This document shows, in pieces, positions 46,721-58,070 of a stretch of DNA of 64,000 bases. The DNA lies in contig JBITNC010000002.1 in NCBI GenBank assembly GCA_050084985.1, positions 5,332,001 through 5,396,000 of the forward strand. Reading direction: 5' to 3'. The position numbers and the translations under genes are program-made. Under the pieces are notes generated by a model that saw only the letters and a list, made by a program, of their open reading frames with translations, was not told the DNA's origin and ran no database searches. This DNA is from Nageia nagi (taxonomy: Eukaryota; Pinophyta). Within the stretch, counting starts at the first letter, position 1; each line of letters starts with the position of its first letter.

Positions 46721-47315
46721 TGATCCGGATTTATGTAGGAACGCAATAGAACAAACCTATAACCATAAATAAAGAGATGCAGCGGAAATGACACTTCATT
46801 TCATTAATCTCGAAGAATGAAGATAGAAATAAAACCAGCTAGGGCACTGGTAGCTATCTCTGAGAAGAGATGTTGCGGCTACAGGCCTCTCCAAAAACTA
46901 AACTACAATGAGGCTTGAGGGCCTATTTATTATTGAAAAACAATGGAGAACCCTAAACATCCCAAAACCTAACCCTAGGAGATGAACCGCCAAAGCTATG
47001 GGCCCCGTTTGGGTAAATTAGTGTTTCAACTTCCCAGGGACGTAACTTTTGCATACTATCTCCGTTTGACACACATGATACATCATTGGAAAGCTCCATC
47101 TGAGGATTACAACTTTCCGGACGAATTTTATTTCATGAAATTCGTTGGTGAAACGATGCCCAAAAACATCGTTTAGGGCCTCAAAACGGCTCCAGAAGTT
47201 CAGGACCCAAAAACTGCTAAAAATAGTAAGTTATGCCGAAACTAACAAACTAAAAGAGACAATGGTGGGGCCCCAAGTGGAATAGGTAGGTGGCCACCAA
47301 TATCCACCTGCATCA
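46721..47315 (-). repeat. 5' LTR of the nested gypsy element
   Basis: 595 bp, starting TGATCCGG and ending TGCATCA in plus-strand reading. Followed by the right ACTCC duplication at 47316-47320. Confidence 0.95.
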
Positions 47316-47320
47316 ACTCC

Positions 47321-49179
47321 AATTTTGGGCATGTCTGATTTCTAATTTCTCTAAAACCTTTATGATTGAAAGTGATGCTTCAGAAGTCGAAATTGGTGCA
47401 GTTTTGATGCAAGAAGGGAGACCCTTGGATTTTACTAGCAATCAGTCATGCTATTCAACGATAGCAACCATATCTCATTGGTTGACATTTTCTCATCCGC
47501 ACGGATCATCAAAGTTTGAAGTATTTTATGAAACAATATATCTCCACTCTTGAACAACAAAAGTGGGTTACTAAGCTATTAAGGTATGATTATGAGATTG
47601 TGTATTGGAAGGGCAGAGAACATGTGATAGTTGATGCCCTTTCCCATAAATTTGAAGAACTAGCGGCACTACAGGCAATATCCTCCCCAATTCCCCACTG
47701 GATAGATCAAGCAAAATAAGAATGACTCCATGATAGTTCTACTCAAGCAGTGGTTCAACAACTTCAGCATGACCCTTCTAAAAAAATTAATTTTACTTGG
47801 AGTAATGGAATGCTTCAGTTCAAGGGTCGCATTGTACTACCCTCAAAATCTTCATGCCGAGAGACGATACTTCAAGAGTTACATGCTACACCACCAACAA
47901 GACACTCTGGATTTTTAAACACTTAGAAAAGGGTGGCTCGATTTTTTTATTGGGATTGAATGAAACTGGATATCAAGAACTTTGTTGCAGAATGTAATGT
48001 TTATTAGCAACAAAAGGGCGAGACAGTAGCCACTCTACCTCAGCTTCTTCCCATACTAACGCAGGCTTGGATTGATGTTTCGATGGATTTCATTCAGGGC
48101 CTTCTGAAGTCTTATGGGAACTCTATCATCATAGTTGTTGTGGATCATAGTTGGTGTGGATCAAATGTCCAACTACATACATTTTTGTTCCATAGCTCAC
48201 CCATACAAGGTTGTAAATGTGGTTCACCCATACAAAGCTATCAATGTGGCTTATATTTTAATGTTAACATTTTCAAGCTCCACAATATGCCCTCCAGTAT
48301 AGTAAGTGATCAAGACCCTACTATTACCAATCATTTTTGGCAAGAATTCTTCAAGCTTCACGAAACCCAATGCAATATGAATTCAGCCTATCACCCCCAA
48401 ATAGATGGATAAACAGAAATTGTTAATAAGTGCCTAATGACTTATTTAAGTTGGTTTGCTTCTACATATGCAATTCATTGGGTTAAATGGATTCCTTTGG
48501 CAAAATGGTGGTATAATATTTCATATCATACTACAATTAAGATGACACACTACAAAACTTTGTATAGTCAAGCACCACCCACGATGGCCTCTTATGTTCT
48601 CGACAACACCAATGTTCAAGCAGTTGACACCAAATTAACCAATCGCGGGTATATCCTACACCTTCTTAAGGAGAATTTGCAAACATCTCAACACCGAATG
48701 AAACAACAAACCAATCAACAACAGGAAGAACGGGAATTTCATGAAGGGCACATGGTTTTCTTGCAACTTCCACCATATCGTCAAAAATCTCTCAAAATAA
48801 AGGGACCCCAGAAGTTAGCTCCAAAATTTTATGGGCTTTACAAGATTCTCTAACACATTGGACCAACAACATACAAATCGGAGTTACCTGAATCTTCAAA
48901 AATTCATCCAATATATTCCATTTCTCTTATTTCAAAAAGGTAGAAGGTTTACAGGTAAAGGTTCAGACATAGTTAACCGAATTTACAAAGGATGGATCCA
49001 TAATGGTTGAACCTAAAGTGGTTATGGAATAACACACTCGTCAACTTCGCAACTGCAACATTACTGAAGTTCTTGTCTAGTGACACAGCTTGGCACCTAA
49101 GGACACAACTTGGGAGGTACTTCATTAACTTCAACAACAATTTCCCCAATTTTAGCTTTGGGAAAAAAGCTCTTTTCCA
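47321..49179 (+). pseudogene. Old gypsy element: RNase H, integrase and chromodomain-like end
   Basis: This continues the pol gene cut at 41502: FMIESDASEVEIGAVLMQEG (RNase H), then VTKLLRYDYEIVYWKGREH...DALS, its C-terminal end, with a further deletion between. The integrase follows with a damaged HHCC finger, MDFIQGLLKSYGNS (first Asp), SIVSDQDPTI (second Asp), and AYHPQIDG before a stop at the E region. A GPY/F-like part contains KLAPKFYGLYKI. Near 49005-49130 the frames give EPKVVME, TEVLV and DTTWEV, the usual form of a chromodomain C-terminus. At least six stops or frameshifts are present. Confidence 0.8.
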
Positions 49180-49191
49180 AGAGGGGTGGCA

Positions 49192-49584
49192 TGTTAGGAT
49201 ACTCTATCCTAACATTTAGTTATTATTAATACTTAATTAATTATTGGCTTGTAATGTGAACCATCATATTTTTGTAAGGCGAATTGCCATTTTGTAATGA
49301 ACCGCCAATTAGGGTTAGCATAGCATCATGATAAACATGTATAAGAGGGGTAGAGATAACATCTTGGAGAAATATTTGTCTTTTGAGTTGTAAGAAGGAA
49401 GCCCACTCGAAACGGCCTATAATTCATATTACCATTGAGTAAAGTTAACTTATTCTGCTATCTTCTTGCAATTATGAATAGTATTACTTGGATATATGTT
49501 TTGTTAAATTACGAATTTGTTGTTATTCCATATTTTGTTGCTATTTCGGATAAATCTCTTTTTAGATGTTCTAGGTTCCTAACA
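49192..49584 (+). repeat. 3' LTR of the old gypsy element
   Basis: The 393-bp segment starts TGTTAGGA and ends TCCTAACA, a perfect 8-bp inverted terminal repeat. It is preceded by the purine-rich CCAAGAGGGGTGGCA, the polypurine tract. The first 23 bases form a perfect hairpin (TGTTAGGATA, three-base loop, TATCCTAACA). The matching 5' LTR was not found. Confidence 0.8.
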
Positions 49585-50390
49585 AAAAAATAAGACCTAA
49601 TATTCTTTTCAAAGGCTCTAGGAAGGATTTTTTTAATAATAGACTTCCACGGATTTTTTTTGATGATTTTCATTCTTAACAAAAGGTTTCCTATTCCCAC
49701 TAAAGTTGCGGCTTAATCAGAAATGCTTGTATTGAGTAAATTGAGTACCAGACCAAATGTAAAGATGTTTTTTATCCAACGAATGTAAGGTTTAGTTTTC
49801 CTCCAAAGTAAAGCAGTTCAAATAGTAATATATATTCATAAATTAAAATAGTTATAGGGAACTGAATGATTGATTTGCCTTGTAGAGAAATCCTTAGTTC
49901 ACAAGGTTGTTATCAGTAAGGATATATACACGGAAAGTTTGATTAAATTTGTTTATAAATAACCACATTAGACAGAAAATAAACAAATATTATTTATGAC
50001 AAGGTTTAACTTCATAGTAGTTGGTAACAACTACATTCAAGAATTTCTTATAGCACAATGCCATAATGCACTTCAAGATGTTAACCTGCAGAAGCCCTTT
50101 AAATTTATTGAATCTGCATCTACTTGACAAAAAGAAATAAGAGACGAACCCTAATATTGAAAATCTTAGTATAAACGAGAACAATGTAATGCACAAATTA
50201 TCCCTGGACTCAATATTGTACTACAAATGCATTTTCATTTCCCAAGTATATCCTATTACTCTTTCAACTACACTTTCATTCGTTCAATCATAATAAAAGA
50301 TGATATACCCTTCAAGAGTCTGTCAATAAATGAAATTCGTGTTAATAAATTTCCACAACTTGATGAAGACTAAGTCATATCAATAAATAC
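49585..50390. other. Host intron 2, proximal part
   Basis: AT-rich sequence between the donor of the exon ending at 50391 and the old gypsy element. No gene is seen. Confidence 0.5.
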
Positions 50391-50489
50391 CTCACCCACA
50401 CCTACAGTGTAGGCTGTGAGACCAAATGAATCCTTCACTCTGACACACAGCTTTTGTTTCTGAGGGTCGACAACAAGAAGCTGAAAATC
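50391..50489 (-). CDS. NTMC2T5: NTMC2T5-like C2 protein, middle C2-domain exon
   Basis: The 99-bp exon follows AATACAG and ends GGTGAG|GTATTT. It encodes exactly 33 codons, phase 0 at both ends. The peptide starts DFQLLVVDPQKQKLCVRVKD and continues SFGLTAYTVGVGE, central strands of a C2 domain with the conserved pattern of an aromatic, then (V/I)xVKD. It follows the 50635-50744 exon after a 145-bp intron. The donor opens the 13.3-kb intron that contains the nested gypsy elements. Confidence 0.88.
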
Positions 50490-50634
50490 CTGTATTGACA
50501 AAAAACGCAGTGAATACACATCAAATCAAGAAAAGCAGCACTCGTGAACACATTCTTTGCAAACAAAGAATTGCAATACAACAAATGCAGAAATTGTTCT
50601 TTATTAATCGAGACGTGTAGTGAAGCATTCTCAC

Positions 50635-50744
50635 CTGATTCCATATAGGAGCACCAGGTGGCCCAATAACTGTAGTCTGGCTATTTTTCTTACTTCGAAT
50701 GACTTGATCACCCAGAACAAGGACTACATATGGATCGGTCTTCC
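50635..50744 (-). CDS. NTMC2T5: NTMC2T5-like C2 protein, first visible C2-domain exon
   Basis: The 110-bp exon follows TTTGGCAG and ends AATCAG|GTGAGA. Two leading nucleotides (GG) finish a split codon, then 36 codons read KTDPYVVLVLGDQVIRSKKN and SQTTVIGPPGAPIWNQ. The (G)KTDPYV motif with its aspartate belongs to the first calcium-binding loop of C2 domains, and SKKNSQTTVIG.PG.PIWNQ is highly typical of the plant NTMC2T5 group. These proteins carry an SMP lipid-transfer domain before the C2 and act at membrane contact sites, with chloroplast/ER contacts reported for this subgroup. The preceding exon, expected to end with a G before KTDPYV, was not found up to the right end, so the upstream intron is probably also very long. 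Confidence 0.88.
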
Positions 50745-52785
50745 CTGCCAAAGTAAAATAAAATGGCATTAATGCTATATTTTTAAGCAGTGGATCAATC
50801 TATTATATGTCCACAGAAATCAAGGCACACAACACTGTAACCCCAAAAGGCATTGTGAATGGCACAGGACCAAAGCAGCAAGTGTATTTGGTGCAGATAT
50901 AGCAAATATTCTTAAGGAATTGGATAAGCATATTTAAAAAGACAGACATAGGTATAGTATTATTGATGGATAGATAGATATGTATTCTGGGTAACTACCC
51001 TTTTAGGATAGGGTCACATACTTCATACTTGGGAAAAATATTTTTTTAGGTTAGGATTGCATTCATATTGTTTAATTGTTGTTATTCCTTCTTTGTTTTG
51101 AGTGGTATATCCCCGTATCAATCAGCATAGGCAGATCTGGTATATTGATGAAAGGCAGTAATATCTATTACCTGTCTCTGTCATACCATATCACATGTCG
51201 AGCAGGGGGCAGCATATCTGGAAATCAAGATGGAGTGTATATTATATCAAAACTGAACAAAGAGACAAAAATGCAGATGATCTGTTCTCAGTCTATATAT
51301 TGAAAGAGGCAATGATGACAGTTTCAATCATTGTGTTATCTTTGGAATGTACAACACAACCCGAAACATATAGGGCACCAGCTTGTTGAGAATTGGCATC
51401 TATAGTAGTCTGATGGGGTCAAGATTACCATAGTTCTTGTTCATGTATCTAAAAGAATATTTTTATCAAATTGTAGAGCTAAGAAATCTCAATGCTTCTT
51501 TCAAAGTATGCTCTCTTGCAGTCATTTGTTCTAACATTTTTTGTTATTATGTGCTAATCTAAGTCACCATATATACCCACAGCAATTCCAGATAAACATT
51601 CAAACATCCAGTAAAAATATGCAAAAAGGATCGGCATCATAAAAGAGTATGCCTCTTTGCCATGACCAAATACGGCTATGGCAGAGATCATCAGTAAATC
51701 AATGTTTATTTTATTTAATGTCCAATGCCCTAAGTAATATAGGAAATGATAAAATGTGTGTATCTCTTGTTGAGATGTTAGGGAGGATTTCATTAGACAT
51801 TAAAATGTCTCTTATACTATTTTATATATTGGTGATTGGTGGATGGGAAATTTACTAGATGCAACAAAATATTTCCATAGATGAACTCTACCAATTCAGA
51901 ATTAGCTGAAAATGCTATTCTGGGGACAATTATACATGTCAAAGAGTTTAAGTCAAATTTGGCACAAACTATCTTTTACTATTTTAAAAAGCAAAAATAA
52001 TAGATATTTGAAGCCATTTGCAACATGGTACACACTCTGAAAGTTGATGCATCTTCTATCTATTTCCAATGACGACTCTTTTTGGAAATGTACTTAATCT
52101 TCTTATGGAAAAACTCATGGATGTAGAGAAATATAGCATTGGTACATGCCCACTTTTAAGCCATATGGTAGTAAGGAATATGTGAGGGAACATGTTGACC
52201 CCATCTCTAGTTTTGAAAGATATTGTCAGAATTTTAAAACATTAAAATTAGCCTCATGTGATCCCCTTAAGCATAAAAAAGATCTAAAGGCATTTTTGCA
52301 TTTTAATTTGACTATCTCATTCATTAGTAGCACCTCAACCAAAGTGTAGCAACTAATGGTCAAAGGCGTAAAGGTAAACGAAGACTAATGCCTTATGCAC
52401 CCAAATTTTCATACTAGCCACAACAAGTTTAAAATGACCTTTGTTTTTTATCCATTTTTAAACCAATGAAAAATGAACAATAAAGCTCATAAACCTCCTT
52501 CACTACATGATCGTGAAAGCCGGGTTAGATGGGAAGTGCAAATTAAATAAAATAATAAATAAATAAAACGAAAATTAACTAAATAATAATAAAACAAAAA
52601 TATAAACAATTTTCCAAAACACAAGCTTTTAAAGAAGATGCAAGGATGTAGCAATGCTAGACCATTTCGCAAACCTGCATCGAATTCATTTTCTATTTCT
52701 CTAGATAGGCACATAGGATAATACAAAATCTTTTACATCAACCTCTTTGCTATTCCGTATGCCTTAAAACTTACAAATTCTATTA
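50745..52785. other. Probably upstream intron of the C2 gene; no gene seen
   Basis: AT-rich. No exon of the C2/SMP gene and no transposon protein was recognised on either strand. Confidence 0.4.
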
Positions 52786-52789
52786 ACAA

Positions 52790-53425
52790 GAACCTTGAAT
52801 CTTAAAAGTTGAAAATGTATGGGCATGCAAAGTTTGCAATTCCATTAGTTCATTCGCAACTTCGCATGTGTGTAACTAACAAGCGCTAAATATTGAACTT
52901 TCAAATATGCACTCATGAGACAATGCAAAAACATTTGCAATTCATATAATTCAATCACACCTTCACATATACATAACTCACAAATGTTAAATGTTGAACT
53001 TCAAGAGTTGCACACATGCAACAGTGCCAAAACATTGGCAGTTCATTTGCATACACTTAACTCAGAAACATATTGAACTTTCGAAGTTACACATGTGATA
53101 GTGTGAAAATATTTGTACTTCCTTTAATTCATTCGCAACTTCACATATTTTCAATTTACAAGTTTGTTAAGTCTTAAAAGTTAAAAATATGTTAACACGT
53201 GAAGTTTGCAATTCCATCAGTTTATTTCCACCTTCCCATATGCTTAACTCACAAGCCATAAGTATTGAATTTTAAGAGTTACGTACATGCAACAATGCGA
53301 AAGTACTTGTAGTTCATTTGATTCATTCACAACTTCGCAAATTTTCAACTTTACAAGTTTGATAAATCTTAAATGTTAAAAATGTGCAAGCATACGAAGT
53401 TTGCACTTCTTTTAGTTCATTCATG
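52790..53425. repeat. Degenerate tandem array, ~95-bp period
   Basis: The phrase TAATTCATTCGCAACTTCGCATAT recurs, with changes, near 52845, 52950, 53040, 53128, 53215, 53318 and 53418. Between occurrences lie TAACTCACAA and ATTGAACTTTC.AAGTTAC. Spacing is about 87-105 bp, giving six to seven units. No coding meaning is apparent. Confidence 0.7.
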
Positions 53426-54028
53426 TGATAACCCTAACCAAAAATATTGGTAATCTTGCAAATAAAATTCTGATCTGCTCAAATATACCAGATCTATTCA
53501 ATGTTGAACCCTAAATCTCATATCAACATTCAATTTTACCACAGTATTTCAGATTTGCAATTTATTCAGAAATGGAGCCAGGAATCACAAAAAAATTGCT
53601 AGATCTCACGCTACAATTTTTATTAAAATATTCTGCAAGTTGTAGTACATTGATCAGCCCTCAAAATACATAAATCAGCCATCAAACATGCACACAAAAG
53701 TCCCTAAGGCTGGATGCCACCCTCTAAGAGGCAGATCATGCCTAAAACCACACAAAAAAGGATCCCTCAAATCTGATCTGATCTGAAAGCTGAAATGACT
53801 CCACAATAGGATTCTAAACCCTTAGATCTGTTGCACACAATCTCAATTAGGCACACATGTAAACCCTAGATGGATTCACCCTCAAGAGACTCAAAGAAGT
53901 AGATGCTGCAAAGTACAGTGTTGATGCCATCCATCCTGCAGAATTATTGCTAGAAGTTTTAAGCATCAACAAGACAAACTTCTTGCATTAATCAAGTGTT
54001 TCACTTGGCTAGTTGTCACCAACGTAAT
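53426..54028. other. Possible LTR or spacer downstream of a gag remnant
   Basis: The stretch from GTGATAACCCTAACC (53427) to CTAGTTGTCACC (about 54020) has LTR-like texture (AGATCT-rich, GTGATAAC versus GTTGTCAC ends), but the borders are not convincing and no second copy is present. Confidence 0.3.
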
Positions 54029-56038
54029 TCATTTCTTACTTTTATAAGCATAAACATTATAAGCTATTCCATCTTTAATCAACCTATACAGATTCCTCCT
54101 TCTGAAGTAGATGGCATCTCTATTCCACAAATAAGGATTGCCAAACACAACACCATAGATGTCTAAAGGTACCACATCGATAAATTTTGCATTGATAGCA
54201 AATTTCAACTTGCATTGCTTAGTGACTTGCAACTTGGCATCATTTGGCGCCCATCCCAAAGGATATATATGAAGATGGTTGTAGGTATTCAATCCCAACT
54301 TGCTCATCAGGATCTCAGCAATCAGATTAGCTTGTGATCCCAAATCAATGATGGAATAAATTTTAGTCTTCTTGGCTTGAATCTTGAAATGAAATAATTG
54401 TGTCTTCTTCTCCTCTACATCCTTGGAGTTCGCAATCGTTTGAACTACTGCACAATTGAGTTTCTCATCCACATCAGAACTATCCTCCACATCCTCACTC
54501 TTGGTGATCATAGCATTCTTCCTTTCATGATTGTTCTTCTTGTAAGGATACAATTATAGATGAATCTTCCAACACTTATCATCTACATGACCATTCTTGT
54601 CACAATGTGAACAATGTGTTTTATCATCATCTTTCTTTGTGGTGTTAGTGGTCTTCCTATCTTATTGCTTTTGCTTGCCTTTGTCTTGAGATTTCTCCTT
54701 CTCTTATTGAACCTTCTAATTCTTATTTTTATTGGAGTTTTCACCTTATTACATATGTTTTCTATTTTCTTCCAATTATTGAGCTTATACACTCGATCAA
54801 GAATTAAGGAATTAAACAACATGATAGTCTTTCTCAAATGACTATGTAATCCTCCAACATACTTCATCAACACTTGTGGATCTTTGAGAGAGATCCCAAG
54901 CAACATAGGTTGTTTTCTAAACAAAAAATTCTCATTTCATGAGTTGTTTATTTTGATGACCCAAAGGATATAATTGTTCTCTAAGTAAATTTTTGAATAC
55001 CACCCATGAATAAATAGGCTAATGGTTATCATGTTTAAGGGATTTCATATCGCTTTTCCCACCAAACTAAAGCATGTCCATCCATTTTAAGTCTTGCTAA
55101 AGAGATATTTTGTTCTTCATTAACTACATCTTGGATTTGGAAATATACCTCCAGTTGCTTCAACCAATAATTTAACTTCTCAGCATCAACTTCTCCTCCA
55201 AATGTAGGGTTGTCTACCTTGGCCTCTACTTTGAAAGGAACTGAAGAGGCAACTAAAGAAGGACCAACACTATCCAAACTTCCTTCCTCATTCATAGGTG
55301 GTCTTTGTTCCTCATTTTTGGACTATCTTCCAAGCTCCATATCCATGAGACGAGCCATATTCTTCTCCATAGCAATGAATCTCCTTTCAAAATCTTCATC
55401 AAACATTCTTGATCCAAATTGCTCACCCCCTTCTCTTTCCATGGAAGTATTTCTTTGCCTTCTCCCAATTTTTGAGTTAAATGGAAATATCTTGGATCTT
55501 TGAGATCTTCTACCCTACATACATATGCCTCAAATAAATACCAAACTAGAGCATAACCTTCTAATTTAAGTGTAGCCAACTCAATTTTATCAATATCATC
55601 TTCAATCCATTTTCTTAAGCCATTGGTTAAACTTTGTTGCATCAATCTCTCCACCAATGGATTTGAGATAAAACTTAACCTCTAACTTGAAGTATGATTT
55701 TGTCACTGATCAAGAACTTCCTCCAAAATGTAGGTCTTTCCTTGCAACACCATCTCAAGTCTTTTTTAACTTTACAATTATATTGACCCCATTATAAAGA
55801 ATTTCTTTTACACTTTGAAATCTTCTCTTAAACTCATCTTGCGTAGAATCCATGGCAATTTCTCTTTGCTTTCTCTACCAAATTTTCGAGTCAATCTTTA
55901 GATCTTCTTCAACAAGATCACCTTCACCTTTCTTGCTTTTGGATCTAGTAATCATGCAAAAACAATACCAACTATCCAAATTCTAGCAACAATTGATCAA
56001 TAAATGCCCATACAATCAACTGCTCTAATACCTACTAT
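54029..56038 (-). pseudogene. Retroelement gag, zinc knuckle and protease, no RT
   Basis: Minus-strand reading. Next to the right end (56038) is a primer-like site (TAGGTATTAGAGC). A gag module (PTFGGEVDAEKLNYWLKQLE, then LKMDGHALVWWE) lies at 55295-55035. A second partial gag-like piece (TLKLEGYALVWYLFEAY) lies upstream at 55657-55292, suggesting a duplicated gag part. A clean CCHC knuckle (CSHCDKNGHVDDKC, spacing C-x2-C-x4-H-x4-C) lies near 54605-54560. A protease with IIDLGSQANLI in the active-site position, closing VVFGNPYLW, lies at 54553-54029 (174 codons, still open). RT, RNase H and integrase are absent. Several stops break it. Confidence 0.75.
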
Positions 56039-56199
56039 TGTGGCATCCACAACACGCCCCAAATTTTTAGTCAATTTGAGGACCCACAAATTTTGACAAT
56101 AAGGAGTCGCTCAGGAAGAGTGACCAAGTTGATGGTGTCTTGAGATCAAGAGGTGTTGGAGACTAGAATTGGTGAAAATGAACAAAAATTGAAATTCTA

Positions 56200-57700
56200 G
56201 TAGCAACAGAGTAAGATTTTGGCTAAGTCCTCCTCAAGTGCATGTCCTCAAGAAGACAACCTCCTTGTCTCTCCCAAGACTTGCGCCAAACTTCTAAAGA
56301 GCTCCAAATGATCATTTCAAGCAATCGAGGCCAAATTTGACTAAGTATGGAACACCTTTTGTCTTGGCGCATTCTTGGAGGGAGACATGCACCTTAACCC
56401 TAGGAAGAATTGTCTTGGGCTTGTCTCTTCCCCCTTTAACGCAAATGCAAACTAGGACATCCACTTTGACTACTCCAAGACTTACGCCAGCATTTCAGAG
56501 ACTCATATAAGCGAAAAGGGTGGAAATTAACTAAGTACTAGACATGAAAACCCCTCCTATACACTAGCGCAGGTCTGACATGAGATAAGCATCTTGTCTC
56601 CTCCAAGATGTGCACCCAAATCATGCAACCTTCCTAGCGCAAGTGTAGCACAAGACAACCTTCATGACTCTCCCGGGAGATGTACCAGCCTTGTAAGAGC
56701 TTCAAAGGATAATTTCAAACAAGGACAAATTTTGGCTAAGTCGAGCATTTTCTCCTTAGGTGCAGGTCTATGTGGAGACAAGCTTCATGACTCCCAGGAG
56801 ACTTGTGCCAAGCTCAAATGCACTTCACCAAGGCAAGTGCAAGTCAAGACATGCATGATGAACCCCTCTGGACTTGTGTTGCGTTAGCACTTCCTCATTC
56901 AGACAAAAGTATGGACATAGACACCAATGTTGACCTCCTCAAGGCTTGCACAAGAGAAACTCATCCTTCCTGGGCGCAAGTCTCACACAGGACAACATCC
57001 TTAACCCCAGGCAGACTTACGTGGGCTTCTTGTCCATCATCTTGGCGCAAGTGGACATCTAGACAAGCATCATGACTCCTCTCACACTTGCACCAAGCTT
57101 TCCTCATCTTCCTGAGGGCAAGTCATTGCCAAGACAAGCTCTTTGACCTCTTCAAGACCTACGCCAGCCTTGCATGGTCCTCCCCATTAGCATGAAGTCC
57201 CCAAAAGAGAGAAAAATCACAAGTCCATTCTTAGAGCAAGTCCAAACCAAGAAAAGAGTTTTGACTCCCCAAAGATATGTGCAAGGCCTAGTTGTCTCTC
57301 TTTGTCACAAGTCCAAACCAAGACGAGGTTGTTGACTCCCTATAGACTTGCCTTAGGCTGTCTTCACTCCTTTTGGCACAAATCCAACCCAAGACACCTA
57401 TCTTGTCTTCCCCAAACCTTGTGCAAGGCTTATACTTCCTCTTCTTGGGCACAAACTCAAGGCAAGACAACAAGGTTGACCTTCTTAACACGTGTTGGGT
57501 TCACATTCTTCCTCCTTGGCACAAGAGTCACAAGGGACAAACTTCATGACCTCCATGATACCTGCGCTAGGCTTCCAGGTACATGTCCCAACCAAGATAC
57601 ATTCCTTGTCCTCCTGGAAACCTGTGCTAGCCATGAAGTCACATCTTGTGCGTAGGTCATGACCAAGACAAGCATTTTGACCCTCCAAACACATGCTCCA
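56200..57700. repeat. Degenerate minisatellite, units ~60-80 bp
   Basis: Recurrent phrases such as GCGCAAGT(C), AAGACAAGC.TCATGACTCC and CAAGACTTGCGCCAAGC repeat about twenty times with strong drift. It corresponds in position and in some words (TTTGGCTAAGTCC) to the array at 24050-25120. Confidence 0.6.
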
Positions 57701-58060
57701 AGTTTGCAGGTTAAAGTTCAAGTTCAAGAACGGAGACATCCCCAATAGGCGAATAGTGAAGGTTCTGAGCCAAGGGTGAAAAGGGGTAGATGAAATCATG
57801 GGTACTAGTTGATGGAAGTTGTTACATCTTGAATGAAATATTTTTAATTTTGTTTTATGCATATATTATCTATTTTGGACACCAAATTTTATATATTTTC
57901 GTTCAAGCCTTGTGATGGATGAGGATTTGCTCCCACAAGTGCAAATTTGATCTTGTAGCACCATGTGGCATCTTTTTATTGGACCGTTGATAATTATTTT
58001 GATTAATTTTATTTTAATTTGCATTAGGGTTATAGAAACACATAGGGTTGCCATCCAGAT

Positions 58061-58070
58061 ACTATAAATA
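58061..58070. promoter_or_regulatory. Palindromic TATA-like box
   Basis: CTATAAATAG after CCAGATA lies at the place equivalent to the TATA at 25231 in the other copy. It reads nearly the same on both strands, so it cannot decide the direction of the LTR. Confidence 0.4.

Larger units (their letters stand above)
41503..47315 (-). mobile_element. Complete Ty3/gypsy LTR retrotransposon nested in the older one
   Basis: The 5813-bp element has two 595-bp LTRs (41503-42097 and 46721-47315) and a 5-bp target duplication ACTCC. It has a minus-strand primer site at 46706-46719 and a polypurine tract at 42098-42110. One minus-strand gag-protease-RT-RNase H-integrase reading frame fills the interior. 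LTR ends are TGAT...ATCA. By hand count the LTRs differ at about 26 of 595 positions with no indels (about 4%), mostly transitions, so this is a moderately young insertion compared with its surroundings. It is in the same direction as the host C2 gene. Confidence 0.95.
39930..49584 (+). mobile_element. Old Ty3/gypsy element split by a younger one
   Basis: Plus-strand gag, protease, the end of RT, RNase H and integrase are present in order, but cut into two blocks (to 41502 and from 47321) by the element at 41503-47315. The 3' LTR is identified at 49192-49584, preceded by a polypurine tract. No matching 5' LTR was found left of gag, so the 5' end is truncated or lost in the region next to the LINE ORF1 remnant. 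Much of the RT is also missing by internal deletion. It lies in host intron 2, antisense to the gene. The left border is an estimate. Confidence 0.8.

Noticed and set aside
51405-51470. Possible upstream C2-gene exon ending AACTATG|GTAATC on the minus strand
   Set aside because: The residues before the junction do not resemble the C2 domain start expected before KTDPYV.
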